From positions 1 through 64,000 of the forward strand of contig NZ_BBJJ01000018.1 in the NCBI RefSeq assembly GCF_000739815.1: DNA of 64,000 nucleotides, read 5' to 3'. A program made the position numbers and the translations under genes. This DNA comes from Paraburkholderia mimosarum LMG 23256 = NBRC 106338. Its GTDB lineage: Bacteria; Pseudomonadota; Gammaproteobacteria; Burkholderiales; Burkholderiaceae. Positions 1-8,025 of this stretch are shown piece by piece (position 1 is the stretch's first letter; every line of letters starts with the position of its first letter). The notes below the pieces were generated by a model. The model made no database searches, was not told the origin of the DNA, and worked only from the letters and a program-made list of their open reading frames with translations.

Positions 1-149
1 CTAGGCTCCAATCAGCAACTGCCGTCAGAATGCGAGGTAAACACCGGCGGATTCGTGGGTCGATCGGATTCCGGTTGTGTGCTTCCGGAATTCATTCGCT
101 TTCCACCATCACGATAATGTTCAGGTTTCCTTATCATCGAGGAGAATAT

Positions 150-403
150 CACTCCGGGAATGCGGTTGTCCATTGAGAACCACAGGCCAGTCCAAGTAGT
201 CGGCAACCACTCGGTGAAACCCATTGACGAAACATTGCCAGACGAGGCGCGCCGTGCCGCATCCGTAACCTTGATCTCCGCCACCCCGCCCGCTGCAGTG
301 ACCTCCCTCACTGCGGCGAGCTTGTCCTCGGTACTGCCGCCAGGACTACTGCAGCCCCTTCCGCTGCAAGTCCCAGCGCGGTCGCACAGCCCATCGCGGC
401 CAT
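150..403 (-). pseudogene. Degraded short-chain dehydrogenase/reductase (SDR) remnant
   Basis: No intact gene lies downstream of the porin, but the minus strand holds pieces of an SDR in shifting frames. From 403 downward one frame reads GCATALGLAAEGAAVVLAA, which fits the Rossmann helix and second strand of an SDR just after the glycine motif. A second frame then reads EDKLAAVREVTAAGG followed by a VTDAA-like segment, the usual SDR stretch before the NNAG motif. A third frame gives RVVADYLDWPVVLNGQPHS, resembling the strand that ends in N-N-A-G. The switch of frame at least twice, and the absence of the catalytic Ser-Tyr-Lys part, mark it as a relic. Resemblance is by eye only. Confidence 0.42.
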
Positions 404-430
404 GTTCCGTACGTTGCAGGGCCGAACCGA

Positions 431-1519
431 TCAGAACACGTGATGGATACCGATATCGACGCCAACGGTCGTACCAGAAGGCGCGTACAGCGAGCTAGGC
501 GTATTGCCGCCATTGCCAATCTGGAGGCCGAAATTCTGGTTGCCCTTGTTGTTGACCACGCCGACCTGCGTGTACACCCCGGTGCGTTTCGACAGACTAT
601 AAGTCGCCCCAAGCGCGCCAACGAGCGATTTGCTGTCGGTATCTTTGCGGTTGACCGTGTACCAGACGCCGGCATCGAGATTGAGTGCTGGCGTGGCCTG
701 CCAGGCGAAGCCGCCGTTCCAGATATCGTAGTCGATGCCGCTTCCCGCCATCTTGAAGTCGGTAAACGAGGCCTTGGTCGTCAGCGCGCCGAATTTGTAG
801 GTGGCGCCGATAACACGGCCTATCATTCCAAGCCGATCGGGCAGCGGTGCGGTGGGAGGTCCCTCGATGCCGTTATAGTAGGCGGCATAGAGACCAAGCC
901 CCTCCCAGTTGTACGAGAGATTGGCAGAGTAAGAGCGACCGGTCTTGAAGCTACCCGCCACGCCGCCTGGCGCATACATCACGCTGGCTTGCAGTCCGCC
1001 CAGCACGGGGCTCGTGTAGGTCAGCGCGTTGGCGCTGAAGATGGCCGTCACGACCGTAGTGTCGATGAACGGCACAAGCGAACTGCCGAGTTGCGACATG
1101 TTGCGCGGATCGAGCGCGTAAACGGTATTGAAAAACGGCGAATATTGCAGACCCGCGCGCGCGGTACCGAAGTTACCGCTCAAGCCAACCCATGCTTGAC
1201 GGCCGAAAAAGTTGCCGTTCGAATCGTTGAGGCCACCGTTGGCGATATTGATGCCGCTTTCGAGCTTGAACTCGGCGTGAAGACCCCCGCCCAGATCTTC
1301 GTCGCCACGCAGGCCAAACAATGATGGCATCTGGCCACTATCGGTGAAACCGAAGAATTTCCCGCCATTGCCACCGCTGGCATTGCGGGTCTTGCTCAGA
1401 TAGAGAAGTCCACCGTCCACGATACCGTACAGCGTCACGCTGCTCTGGGCCTGCGCGCCGACCGCAAACAACATGACCGAAGCGGCCAGCGCAGATTTCA
1501 CGAAGTTTTCTTTAGCCAA
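431..1519 (-). CDS. Gram-negative porin (general diffusion, burkholderial trimeric type)
   Basis: This 362-residue protein starts with a signal peptide (hydrophobic core AALAASVMLFAVGAQA, cleavage after A-Q-A) followed by QSSVTLYG, the hallmark first strand of Burkholderia OmpC-type porins. The last residue is phenylalanine (ending HHVF), the outer-membrane assembly signal. Glycine- and aromatic-rich beta strands alternate throughout and length is typical for the family. It should form a 16-stranded trimeric channel in the outer membrane. It stands alone, with an intergenic stretch of about 130 bases separating it from the hemerythrin gene; given the catabolic genes nearby it could import aromatic or furanic acids, but nothing in the sequence fixes specificity. 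Confidence 0.93.
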   Translation of the reverse strand: MAKENFVKSALAASVMLFAVGAQAQSSVTLYGIVDGGLLYLSKTRNASGGNGGKFFGFTDSGQMPSLFGLRGDEDLGGGLHAEFKLESGINIANGGLNDSNGNFFGRQAWVGLSGNFGTARAGLQYSPFFNTVYALDPRNMSQLGSSLVPFIDTTVVTAIFSANALTYTSPVLGGLQASVMYAPGGVAGSFKTGRSYSANLSYNWEGLGLYAAYYNGIEGPPTAPLPDRLGMIGRVIGATYKFGALTTKASFTDFKMAGSGIDYDIWNGGFAWQATPALNLDAGVWYTVNRKDTDSKSLVGALGATYSLSKRTGVYTQVGVVNNKGNQNFGLQIGNGGNTPSSLYAPSGTTVGVDIGIHHVF

Positions 1520-1649
1520 TTTACCGCGTCTCCAAATAATTGCTTTTTTCGAATCGGGGTCTCTGATTTCCCCGACTTATACAGGGCGAAAACCGACGTC
1601 GTCGTGACGGCGCCTTGTCACGCGACCCGCCCTTTTCCTGCGCATCCCA

Positions 1650-2159
1650 TCAAAGCACCGCAGCCGGTGTCTCGATCTTCAGATCGCGGCGCACCACTAC
1701 AGGCGCACCGCCATGCAGCTTCTTGTTGACCCAGGCAGACAAAGCGGAGTCCATATAATCTGCATGACCTGGAAACCAGTCGATCAATGCCTGCGCAAGC
1801 CTCCTGACGTCCGACAACCCCGCTTCCCCAACCGCCGCCAGTGCGTTCACCTGCTGGACCGCGTCGAGCACTTTCTGATGTTCATCGAGATGACACTCCC
1901 TGGCCGGGAAGCCAGTTTTCGTCATCCACTCGAGTTCGACGGCGAAGTGGGACAGCAGATGCGTCTCCACTGCCTGCAGGCAGGCAAGCGCGGTGTGCTG
2001 TGTGCACTCGCGCAGCGCCATGACAACGTCGACGAACTCCTCGTGAGCCTCGTCGATCGGCGCATGGCCCAGCAGCATCGCGCTGCTCCATTCGAGCGTT
2101 TCAGTGTGCGGCGCGACGCGCGGCCGGTGCTGCCCGTGGTGTCCAGCTTGCTGACTCAT
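1650..2159 (-). CDS. Bacteriohemerythrin
   Basis: The product (about 169 residues from the chosen ATG at 2159) is a hemerythrin-like four-helix bundle. The di-iron ligands are visible in order: LGHAPIDEAHEEF (first His and H-x3-E), HLLSHFAVELEWM (His and Glu), HLDEHQKVL (two His) and WFPGHADYMD (last His and Asp). Such single-domain proteins bind O2 and serve as oxygen stores, carriers or sensors in the cytoplasm. An upstream in-frame start at 2210 exists, but a good ribosome site (AGGTGG, about 10 bases away) precedes the ATG at 2159. The 3' neighbour is the porin; upstream is the cupin gene on the same strand. The N-terminus is His-rich, which is unusual but outside the fold. Confidence 0.88.
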   Translation of the reverse strand: MSQQAGHHGQHRPRVAPHTETLEWSSAMLLGHAPIDEAHEEFVDVVMALRECTQHTALACLQAVETHLLSHFAVELEWMTKTGFPARECHLDEHQKVLDAVQQVNALAAVGEAGLSDVRRLAQALIDWFPGHADYMDSALSAWVNKKLHGGAPVVVRRDLKIETPAAVL

Positions 2160-2193
2160 CGTATGCGTTTCCACCTGGTTTCCCCTCTGAGCA

Positions 2194-2730
2194 TTACTTC
2201 CGGTCGGCACCGATCAGGATCGCCGCCATCACGGCCGGTTGCGCGCTGCTGTTGCGCCAGGCATGACGGGTGCCGTTCTGGATCACGACATCGCCGGCCT
2301 TCAGGTGGCGAACCTGACCATCATCGAGTTCGAGCGTCAGTTCGCCGGCCAGGATGATGTCGTAGTCCACCGATTCGGTACGATGGAAACCTGAGCCGTT
2401 CGGCTCGAAGCACTCGGCCAGACCCGGCAGGTTCGCAGCGTACTCAGCACCCGCCGCGGCCGGATCAAAATCCGGCGAGGCCATCACGCTGTCGGGCGGA
2501 AACTGCACGATCATGAAGCGCGTGCCATGCGGGTCAGGAATCGTCGAGTCCAGGCTGACCACCGGATCGCCGCCCGGGTGCGGCAATGCGGCAGCCCCCT
2601 CGAACGTCGCCCAAACCTGTGTGGTCTCGAAGCCCGGTACCGCCGCATAGGCATGCCGGCTTTCCACCTCGCCATCGGCCACGAATACCGACTTGCCGTC
2701 CTGCTCGCCGGTCACGATACGTCTCACCAT
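2194..2730 (-). CDS. Cupin-domain protein
   Basis: A 178-residue protein with one C-terminal cupin barrel (about residues 95-170). The first cupin motif is approximated by GSGFHRTESVDYDIILAGE and the second by AGDVVIQNGTRHAWRN, so His, Asp/Glu and a second His are available for a metal. The N-terminal half has a second beta-rich region that matches double-barrel cupins seen in aromatic catabolism clusters. It lies 29 bases after the zinc alcohol dehydrogenase and is co-transcribed with it, divergently from the Rieske oxygenase genes, so it probably acts in the same pathway, either as an isomerase/dioxygenase or as a ligand-binding accessory. The reaction cannot be named from sequence. Confidence 0.8.
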   Translation of the reverse strand: MVRRIVTGEQDGKSVFVADGEVESRHAYAAVPGFETTQVWATFEGAAALPHPGGDPVVSLDSTIPDPHGTRFMIVQFPPDSVMASPDFDPAAAGAEYAANLPGLAECFEPNGSGFHRTESVDYDIILAGELTLELDDGQVRHLKAGDVVIQNGTRHAWRNSSAQPAVMAAILIGADRK

Positions 2731-2759
2731 GTCGATCTCCTCGATTTACTTTGGATACC

Positions 2760-3875
2760 TTACTGAACAATGACAACATTGACGAAGCCGCTCGCACGCT
2801 TCTCGGCGTCCGACAATGCTTCGTTAGCCTGATCCAGCTGATAGCGGTGGTGGTCGAAGACATCGAGATCGAGTGTGCCGGCCGCGGCCATATTCGCGAG
2901 GTCCTGACCTTCGGCGACGGAGAACCATACAGAGCCGATGATGCTGATCTGCGAACACATCATTTCGTGCATGACGATCGGCAGCGGATCGGTCATCGAA
3001 CCGATCTCGACCAGCTTGCCGCCGCGCCGCAGCGACGCCATCGCATCGAGCGTGACCTGGTGCGGTGAGCCGGGACCAATCGCGTCAACGACGGCATCGA
3101 CTCCGGTCCCGCCGGTTTCCTGGCGAGCCCAATCGGCCAGTGAGCCAGTTCCGTACGAAAACGTACTGATTCGCTGCGGATCGAGTGCCTTGACCTTTGC
3201 CAGCACCGCCTCGTTGCGCGCCACGCACAGAATCTTGATGGCGCCCATGGCACGCGCGATCTGCACTGCACCCAGGCCCAGCGTGCCGGTCGCGCCAACG
3301 ATCAGCACCGTGCGCCCTGCGCCAACACCCGCCTTGCGCAGACCGGAATAAGCGGTACCGAGATAACCGAAACGCGCTGCCGTTTCGAAGCTCACGGCAT
3401 CTGGCAGCTTGACGAGGCCATCGGCCGGCGCCGTCGCAAACTCGCAGAAGCCGCCATACGGGTACTGCCGGTAGATGTTCTTCGACTTCGGACCGAAGCC
3501 GAAGTAACCCTGGAACGTGAACGCCTCGCAGTTGATCGGCTCGCCGATACGACATGCATGGCACGAGCCGCACGAGCGGCCCGGATTGATATAGACACGA
3601 TCGCCGCGGCTCAGACCTGTCACTGCACTGCCAACCTCAGCGACCACGCCGGCCGCATCGAGGCCGTAGATCGCGGGCAAATCGGGCACGGTGAGGTAGG
3701 CGCGATCGCCGTAGTGGCTCATCACGTTGCGCAGGTTCGGCACGACGCCGGACGCCTTCACGCTGACCAGCACATCGGTCGGCCGCAACAAATCGGGCTT
3801 CGGAATCGTGTCGAGAACGAAACGCCCACCCGCGTCGTGAACGCGCATCGCGCGCATGGTATTGGCCGTGCTCAT
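2760..3875 (-). CDS. Zinc-dependent medium-chain alcohol dehydrogenase
   Basis: The 371-residue protein has the two domains of the MDR family. The structural-zinc lobe is explicit (CGSCHACRIGEPINC, four Cys) and the nucleotide-binding motif is VGATGTLGLGAVQIARAMGA around residue 195. The usual catalytic Cys near residue 45 is replaced by a V-P-N-L-R stretch, so the catalytic zinc site is not classical; the family includes such variants. The product should be a soluble NAD(P)-dependent oxidoreductase acting on an alcohol or aldehyde intermediate. It is the first gene of the minus-strand pair with the cupin and faces the Rieske operon across the palindromic operator at 4108-4126. Confidence 0.87.
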   Translation of the reverse strand: MSTANTMRAMRVHDAGGRFVLDTIPKPDLLRPTDVLVSVKASGVVPNLRNVMSHYGDRAYLTVPDLPAIYGLDAAGVVAEVGSAVTGLSRGDRVYINPGRSCGSCHACRIGEPINCEAFTFQGYFGFGPKSKNIYRQYPYGGFCEFATAPADGLVKLPDAVSFETAARFGYLGTAYSGLRKAGVGAGRTVLIVGATGTLGLGAVQIARAMGAIKILCVARNEAVLAKVKALDPQRISTFSYGTGSLADWARQETGGTGVDAVVDAIGPGSPHQVTLDAMASLRRGGKLVEIGSMTDPLPIVMHEMMCSQISIIGSVWFSVAEGQDLANMAAAGTLDLDVFDHHRYQLDQANEALSDAEKRASGFVNVVIVQ

Positions 3876-4248
3876 TGAGATGTCTCCTTTTGTTTATCGG
3901 GGTAAATCCTTAGCGCCGCAGCAGGGCGCCGAACCGTCTGAAGCGTCCTCTTCCACTCGGGATTAACCCCGATTCGGCCTGCACATGCGAGGACTGCAAG
4001 CAAGCCATCCGTCCGCTGGCAGCGCCATCTAGCAAGGATTCACGTCAATTTCCATGACGACGGTCAAGCCATCGATCACGGATAGACGATCGAACATTGA
4101 TTGAATTTAAATTGACTGTCAATTTATATTTCCGTAGCCTTCACGCACAGCATCGAACACGGGGCCGTCCATATCCGTGTCCGTCTGTGCAACGCAAGCT
4201 TCCGTCGCGATGCGACAGCTAGCCCATAACAACCCGGAGATACCAGTA
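3876..4248. promoter_or_regulatory. Divergent promoter region with 9-1-9 palindromic operator
   Basis: This 373-base gap separates the alcohol dehydrogenase/cupin pair from the Rieske operon. Bases 4108-4126 form a perfect palindrome, TAAATTGAC-T-GTCAATTTA. On the plus strand it contains TTGACT (4112-4117), with TAGCCT 17 bases downstream (4135-4140), a plausible sigma-70 promoter for the oxygenase. On the minus strand the same palindrome supplies TTGACA, with a weaker CAATGT 17 bases further on. A dimeric repressor bound here would block both promoters. The MarR-like gene at 9473 is the obvious candidate because a related inverted repeat lies upstream of it. No other element was seen in the gap. 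Confidence 0.62.
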
Positions 4249-5598
4249 ATGAGCGATACGCCCATCGTCCGCCGTCGCAGCGGCGCGCGTCTGAACGACA
4301 TCAGCGATGCCCGCGTCAACGACGCCAAGGTTCAAAGCCAGTACCAGCCCTACAAGGACGCCGCGTGGGGCTTCGTGAATCATTGGTACCCGGCCCTGTT
4401 CAGCAATGAGCTGGCAGAAGATGCCGTAGAGGGCATCCAGATCTGTGGCATTCCGATCGTGCTGCGCCGCGTCGACGGCAAGGTCTACGCGCTCAAGGAT
4501 CAGTGCGTGCATCGCGGCGTGCGCATGTCGGCCAAGCCGATGTGTCTGACAAAGGACACCATCAGCTGCTGGTATCACGGCTTCACGTTCAATCTGGCGG
4601 ATGGCAAGCTCGCCACCATCGCTGGCAACCCGGACGACAAGCTGATCGGCACCACCGGCGTTACGACCTATCCGGTCGAGGAAGTGGCCGGCATGATTTT
4701 CGTGTTCGTGCGCGAAGACGACTTCCCGCTCGAAGACGTGCCGCCGCTCTCGGCAGACCTGCCGATCCGCTTCCCGGAGAACGACGAACGCTTCCCGCAT
4801 CCACTGTGGCCATCGGCACCCAGCCTGCTCGACAAGGACGTGGTCGCGCGCGGCATGCACCGCACCGGTTTCGCAAACTGGCGTATCGCCTGCGAGAACG
4901 GCTTTGACAACGCCCACATCCTGGTCCACAAGGACAACGCCATCATCCACGCCAAGGACTGGGTGCTGCCGCTCGGCATCGTGCCCGCTGCCGATGACTG
5001 CATCGCAGCGGTGGAAGACGAGAATGGTCCGAAAGGCCTGGTGCAGTGGCTGTTCACCGAGAAGTGGGCGCCGATCCTCAAGAACGAGACGGTCGGTCTC
5101 GAAATCAGCAACCCGGTCGCACGGCCGTACCGCACCTCGGTATTCCTGCCCGGCGTGCTGATGGTCGAGAACTGGCCGGAAGAGCATGTCGTGCAGTTCG
5201 AGTGGTACGTGCCGATCACCGACGACACCTACGAGTACTGGGAAATCCTGGCGCGTGTGTGCCCGACCGAGAAGGAGCGCAAGGACTTCAACTATCGCTA
5301 CGAGTACTTCTTCAAGCCGCTGTGCCTGCACGGCTTCAACGACTGCGACCTCTACGCGCGCGAAGCCATGCACGACTTCTATGCCGACGGCACCGGCTGG
5401 GATGACGAACAGCTGGTGGCGACCGACGTCTCGCCGATTACGTGGCGCAAGATCGCATCGCGCTGGAACCGCGGCATCGCCAAACCGGGACGCGGCGTGG
5501 ATGGCGCGATCAAGGCGGGCGCGATCCGCATGAAGCGCACCGCAGAGGGTAAGGCACCCGGCTACTTCGTCGAGAAGATCGAAGAAGACGATAAGTAA
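4249..5598 (+). CDS. Rieske non-heme iron oxygenase, alpha subunit (CarAa/OxoO-like)
   Basis: The product (449 residues from the ATG at 4249, preceded by CCGGAG) is a ring-hydroxylating oxygenase. The Rieske 2Fe-2S ligands are Cys86-x-His88 and Cys107-x2-His110 (CVHRG and CWYHG). The mononuclear iron site shows Asp220, His223 and His227 in NGFDNAHILVHKD, with an acidic ligand near 365-367 (NDCDLYARE). The spacing and the FxNHWYPxLFS start resemble the homotrimeric alpha-only oxygenases carbazole 1,9a-dioxygenase (CarAa) and 2-oxoquinoline 8-monooxygenase. No beta subunit is present, as expected for that group. Electrons should come from the reductase encoded next. The substrate is not evident; an N-heteroaromatic or an amide-bearing aromatic is an inference from the amidase downstream. 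Confidence 0.9.
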   Translation: MSDTPIVRRRSGARLNDISDARVNDAKVQSQYQPYKDAAWGFVNHWYPALFSNELAEDAVEGIQICGIPIVLRRVDGKVYALKDQCVHRGVRMSAKPMCLTKDTISCWYHGFTFNLADGKLATIAGNPDDKLIGTTGVTTYPVEEVAGMIFVFVREDDFPLEDVPPLSADLPIRFPENDERFPHPLWPSAPSLLDKDVVARGMHRTGFANWRIACENGFDNAHILVHKDNAIIHAKDWVLPLGIVPAADDCIAAVEDENGPKGLVQWLFTEKWAPILKNETVGLEISNPVARPYRTSVFLPGVLMVENWPEEHVVQFEWYVPITDDTYEYWEILARVCPTEKERKDFNYRYEYFFKPLCLHGFNDCDLYAREAMHDFYADGTGWDDEQLVATDVSPITWRKIASRWNRGIAKPGRGVDGAIKAGAIRMKRTAEGKAPGYFVEKIEEDDK

Positions 5599-5628
5599 TC
5601 CGTAATTCTTCCGTATCAAGGTACCCGT

Positions 5629-6651
5629 ATGTCATCCGTTAAACATGTCACTCTGAAATTCCGCGACGGACAGGAGACATCGGTTGCCGTGCAGCCTGGC
5701 GAGAGCGTGCTTGATGCCGCTCTCGCCGCGGGCGCCCCGGTCCTCCACCAGTGCCGCTCTGGCTCCTGCTCGAGCTGTATGGCGCATCTGGTGGAAGGCC
5801 AGGCTGGCCTGCGCGCCGGTGCGAGCTCGACTCTGCTCAAGAGCGAGTTCGACGCCGGCGAGCGTCTGCTGTGCGTAACCGAGCCCGAAAGCGATTGCAC
5901 GTTCTCGCTGAACTACGAGAGCGCTGTGGGGTCGACAAAGGCCGTCAAGGCGCATGCTTTCGTGGACAGCATCGAGAAAATCGCCCCGAACGCGGTGCGC
6001 GTCTCGCTCGAACTGGCCGAAGGCTCGTGGCTCGATTTCCGCCCCGGCCAGTTCATCCAGGTTCGCGTTCCGGGCACGGATGTGACGCGCAGCTACTCGC
6101 CGTCGAGCACTGCGGCCGACCTGCCGAAAATCGAACTACTGGTGCGCCTGCTCGAGGACGGCGTGATGTCGTCATGGCTCGAGAATCGGGCGCAGCCCGA
6201 CGACGTGATCGAGATCGAAGGCCCATTCGGCAACTTCTATCTGCGCGAGAAAGTCCCGGCGCCGCACATCATGGTGGCGGGCGGTACGGGTCTCGCGCCC
6301 ATCATGTCGATGATCGACACGATCCGCCGCAAGTCGGGACGCAAACCATCGGTACTGCTGAGCTTCGGATGCGCGACTCCCGAGCAGCTGTTCTGCCTCG
6401 ACGACATCGATCTGCGCAAGCACTGGCTGCCGCAGCTGGACGCGCGCATTTCGGTCGACCACAACCCCACCGGCGATTTCCTGCGAGGCAATCCGGTCGA
6501 TGCGCTGAGCGCCGACGACGTCACGCACCCCGACACCGTCGCCTATCTGTGCGGGCCGCCGCGCATGATCGAAGCCGCCACGCTCAGGCTGACCGAACTC
6601 GGCTTGCGCCCGGAAAACATCTACGCCGAGCAGTTTTCTCCATCGAACTGA
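5629..6651 (+). CDS. Rieske oxygenase reductase (2Fe-2S ferredoxin + FAD/NAD(P)H domains)
   Basis: A 340-residue electron-transfer flavoprotein. Residues 1-95 form a plant-type ferredoxin with Cys42-x4-Cys47-x2-Cys50 and a fourth Cys near 82. Residues about 105-200 are the FAD barrel with RSYSPSS, the flavin-binding R-x-Y-S motif. The NAD(P)H domain carries GGTGLAP and the C-terminal YLCGPPRMIE. This is the BenC/AntC/CarAd order of domains. It passes electrons from NAD(P)H to the Rieske centre of the oxygenase encoded 30 bases upstream. Because ferredoxin and reductase are one protein, the system needs no separate ferredoxin, and none is encoded nearby. Confidence 0.92.
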   Translation: MSSVKHVTLKFRDGQETSVAVQPGESVLDAALAAGAPVLHQCRSGSCSSCMAHLVEGQAGLRAGASSTLLKSEFDAGERLLCVTEPESDCTFSLNYESAVGSTKAVKAHAFVDSIEKIAPNAVRVSLELAEGSWLDFRPGQFIQVRVPGTDVTRSYSPSSTAADLPKIELLVRLLEDGVMSSWLENRAQPDDVIEIEGPFGNFYLREKVPAPHIMVAGGTGLAPIMSMIDTIRRKSGRKPSVLLSFGCATPEQLFCLDDIDLRKHWLPQLDARISVDHNPTGDFLRGNPVDALSADDVTHPDTVAYLCGPPRMIEAATLRLTELGLRPENIYAEQFSPSN

Positions 6652-6663
6652 TCGCACTTGTGA

Positions 6664-8004
6664 ATGCAGAGGTACGTCTTGCTGACAACGAAACCGTTGC
6701 CCTTCTCTCCTGAACAGCAGGTCTGGTACGAACGCGCCTGCGCCCGGCTCGATCCGGGCCGCCTGCAACGGCTGCTGTTCGATTTGACGGACATCCACAG
6801 CCCTACCGGCGCGGCCCGCGAGGCCAGCGAGTTCATGGCGCGCCATCTCGGCAACATCGGCATGAACGCCAGCTACCGCCGCATGAACGAACGGACCGGC
6901 AATGTGGTGGGCGAGAAGCGCGGCAGCGGCGGCGGCGCCTCCGTGATGCTGTACGCGCCGATCGACACGCACCTCGAAGGCGATGCAACCGACAACCCAT
7001 GGGTCGGACCGCCCGAGCACGTCGATCTGAAACCGCAGGCGCGCATGGAGGGCGACTGGGTGTTCGGGCTCGGTGCCTCCAATCCGAAAGGCATGATCGC
7101 CACCCTGACCGAGGTGGCGACCGCGCTGATCGAAGCCGATGTGCCACTGACGGGGGACCTGATCGTCGCGATGGCCGATGGCGGCATGCCTGTCGACGTC
7201 GCCGCACGCGACCAGGCCGGCATGTCGGCCGGCGTCACCCATCTGCTGAGCCGCGGCGTGGCGCCCGACTTCGCGATCGTGATGAAGCCGTGGAACTGGG
7301 TCTATCACGAAGAGCCGGGCATGGGCTGGTTCAAGGTCAAGGTCAAGGGCACGCTCGGCTATGCGGGCGTGCCGCGCGGGACGCCTGGCTTCCGCAGCTC
7401 GGTCGTGCCCGCCGCGCGGGTGATTCTCGAACTCGAGCAATGGCTGATCGAGTATGCCGAGCGCAATACCTCCGGTGTGGTCAAGCCGCACGGCTGGATT
7501 GCAGGCGTCCAGGGCGGCTGGCCCGAACGTCCGGCGTTCCCGTCGGCGGTCACGGAAATTTTCTTCGATGTGCGTATCAATCCACGAACGAGCCCAGGCG
7601 AGATCAAGGCACAGTTCGCGGCATTCATGACCGGGCTGCAGGCACGCCACCCCGATTTCGATCTGGACTGGGAAATGTACGGTTCGGTGCCGGGCGGCAC
7701 GACCGAGCCCGACAACTGGATCATCCAGTCCGCGCGCCGCGGCTGGGAGCATATCGAACAGCGCCCGCATCCGACGCCCGACTATCTTGGCGGGCAGACC
7801 GACGGGGCCGCGCTGCGGCGCTTCGGGATCCCGACCGCCCGGATCGGCTGGCCGTGGCCCGCCGAAGGCTCGCCCGAACCGCTCGCCGAGGGGCTCGGCG
7901 GCATGGGCGCCACCTATATCCCCGATCTCATGCCGTGCGCCCACAAGATCCTGTACGCGCTGATCGATACGCTTACGCGGCCGCGCGCGGAACTCGGTCT
8001 TTAA
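6664..8004 (+). CDS. M20-fold peptidase homologue lacking the metal ligands
   Basis: The 446-residue protein follows the M20/ArgE/DapE fold along its length, but each metal-site position is changed. The H-x-D-T motif reads P-I-D-T (Pro99, Asp101). The bridging Asp of D-x-K-G is Asn140 (SNPKG). The catalytic Glu-Glu pair is Gly173-Gly174 (ADGGM). The E-P-T motif is KPW. The lid-domain His is Tyr in the GTLGYAGVP segment. A C-terminal GGQTDGAALRRFGIPT segment remains conserved. It is therefore unlikely to be a standard zinc hydrolase. The ATG at 6664 lacks a ribosome site; a TTG at 6679 has AGAGG six bases before it and may be the true start. It lies between the oxygenase reductase and the amidase. 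Confidence 0.78.
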   Translation: MQRYVLLTTKPLPFSPEQQVWYERACARLDPGRLQRLLFDLTDIHSPTGAAREASEFMARHLGNIGMNASYRRMNERTGNVVGEKRGSGGGASVMLYAPIDTHLEGDATDNPWVGPPEHVDLKPQARMEGDWVFGLGASNPKGMIATLTEVATALIEADVPLTGDLIVAMADGGMPVDVAARDQAGMSAGVTHLLSRGVAPDFAIVMKPWNWVYHEEPGMGWFKVKVKGTLGYAGVPRGTPGFRSSVVPAARVILELEQWLIEYAERNTSGVVKPHGWIAGVQGGWPERPAFPSAVTEIFFDVRINPRTSPGEIKAQFAAFMTGLQARHPDFDLDWEMYGSVPGGTTEPDNWIIQSARRGWEHIEQRPHPTPDYLGGQTDGAALRRFGIPTARIGWPWPAEGSPEPLAEGLGGMGATYIPDLMPCAHKILYALIDTLTRPRAELGL

Positions 8005-8025
8005 ACCCTTCGTCCGGACCTGATC

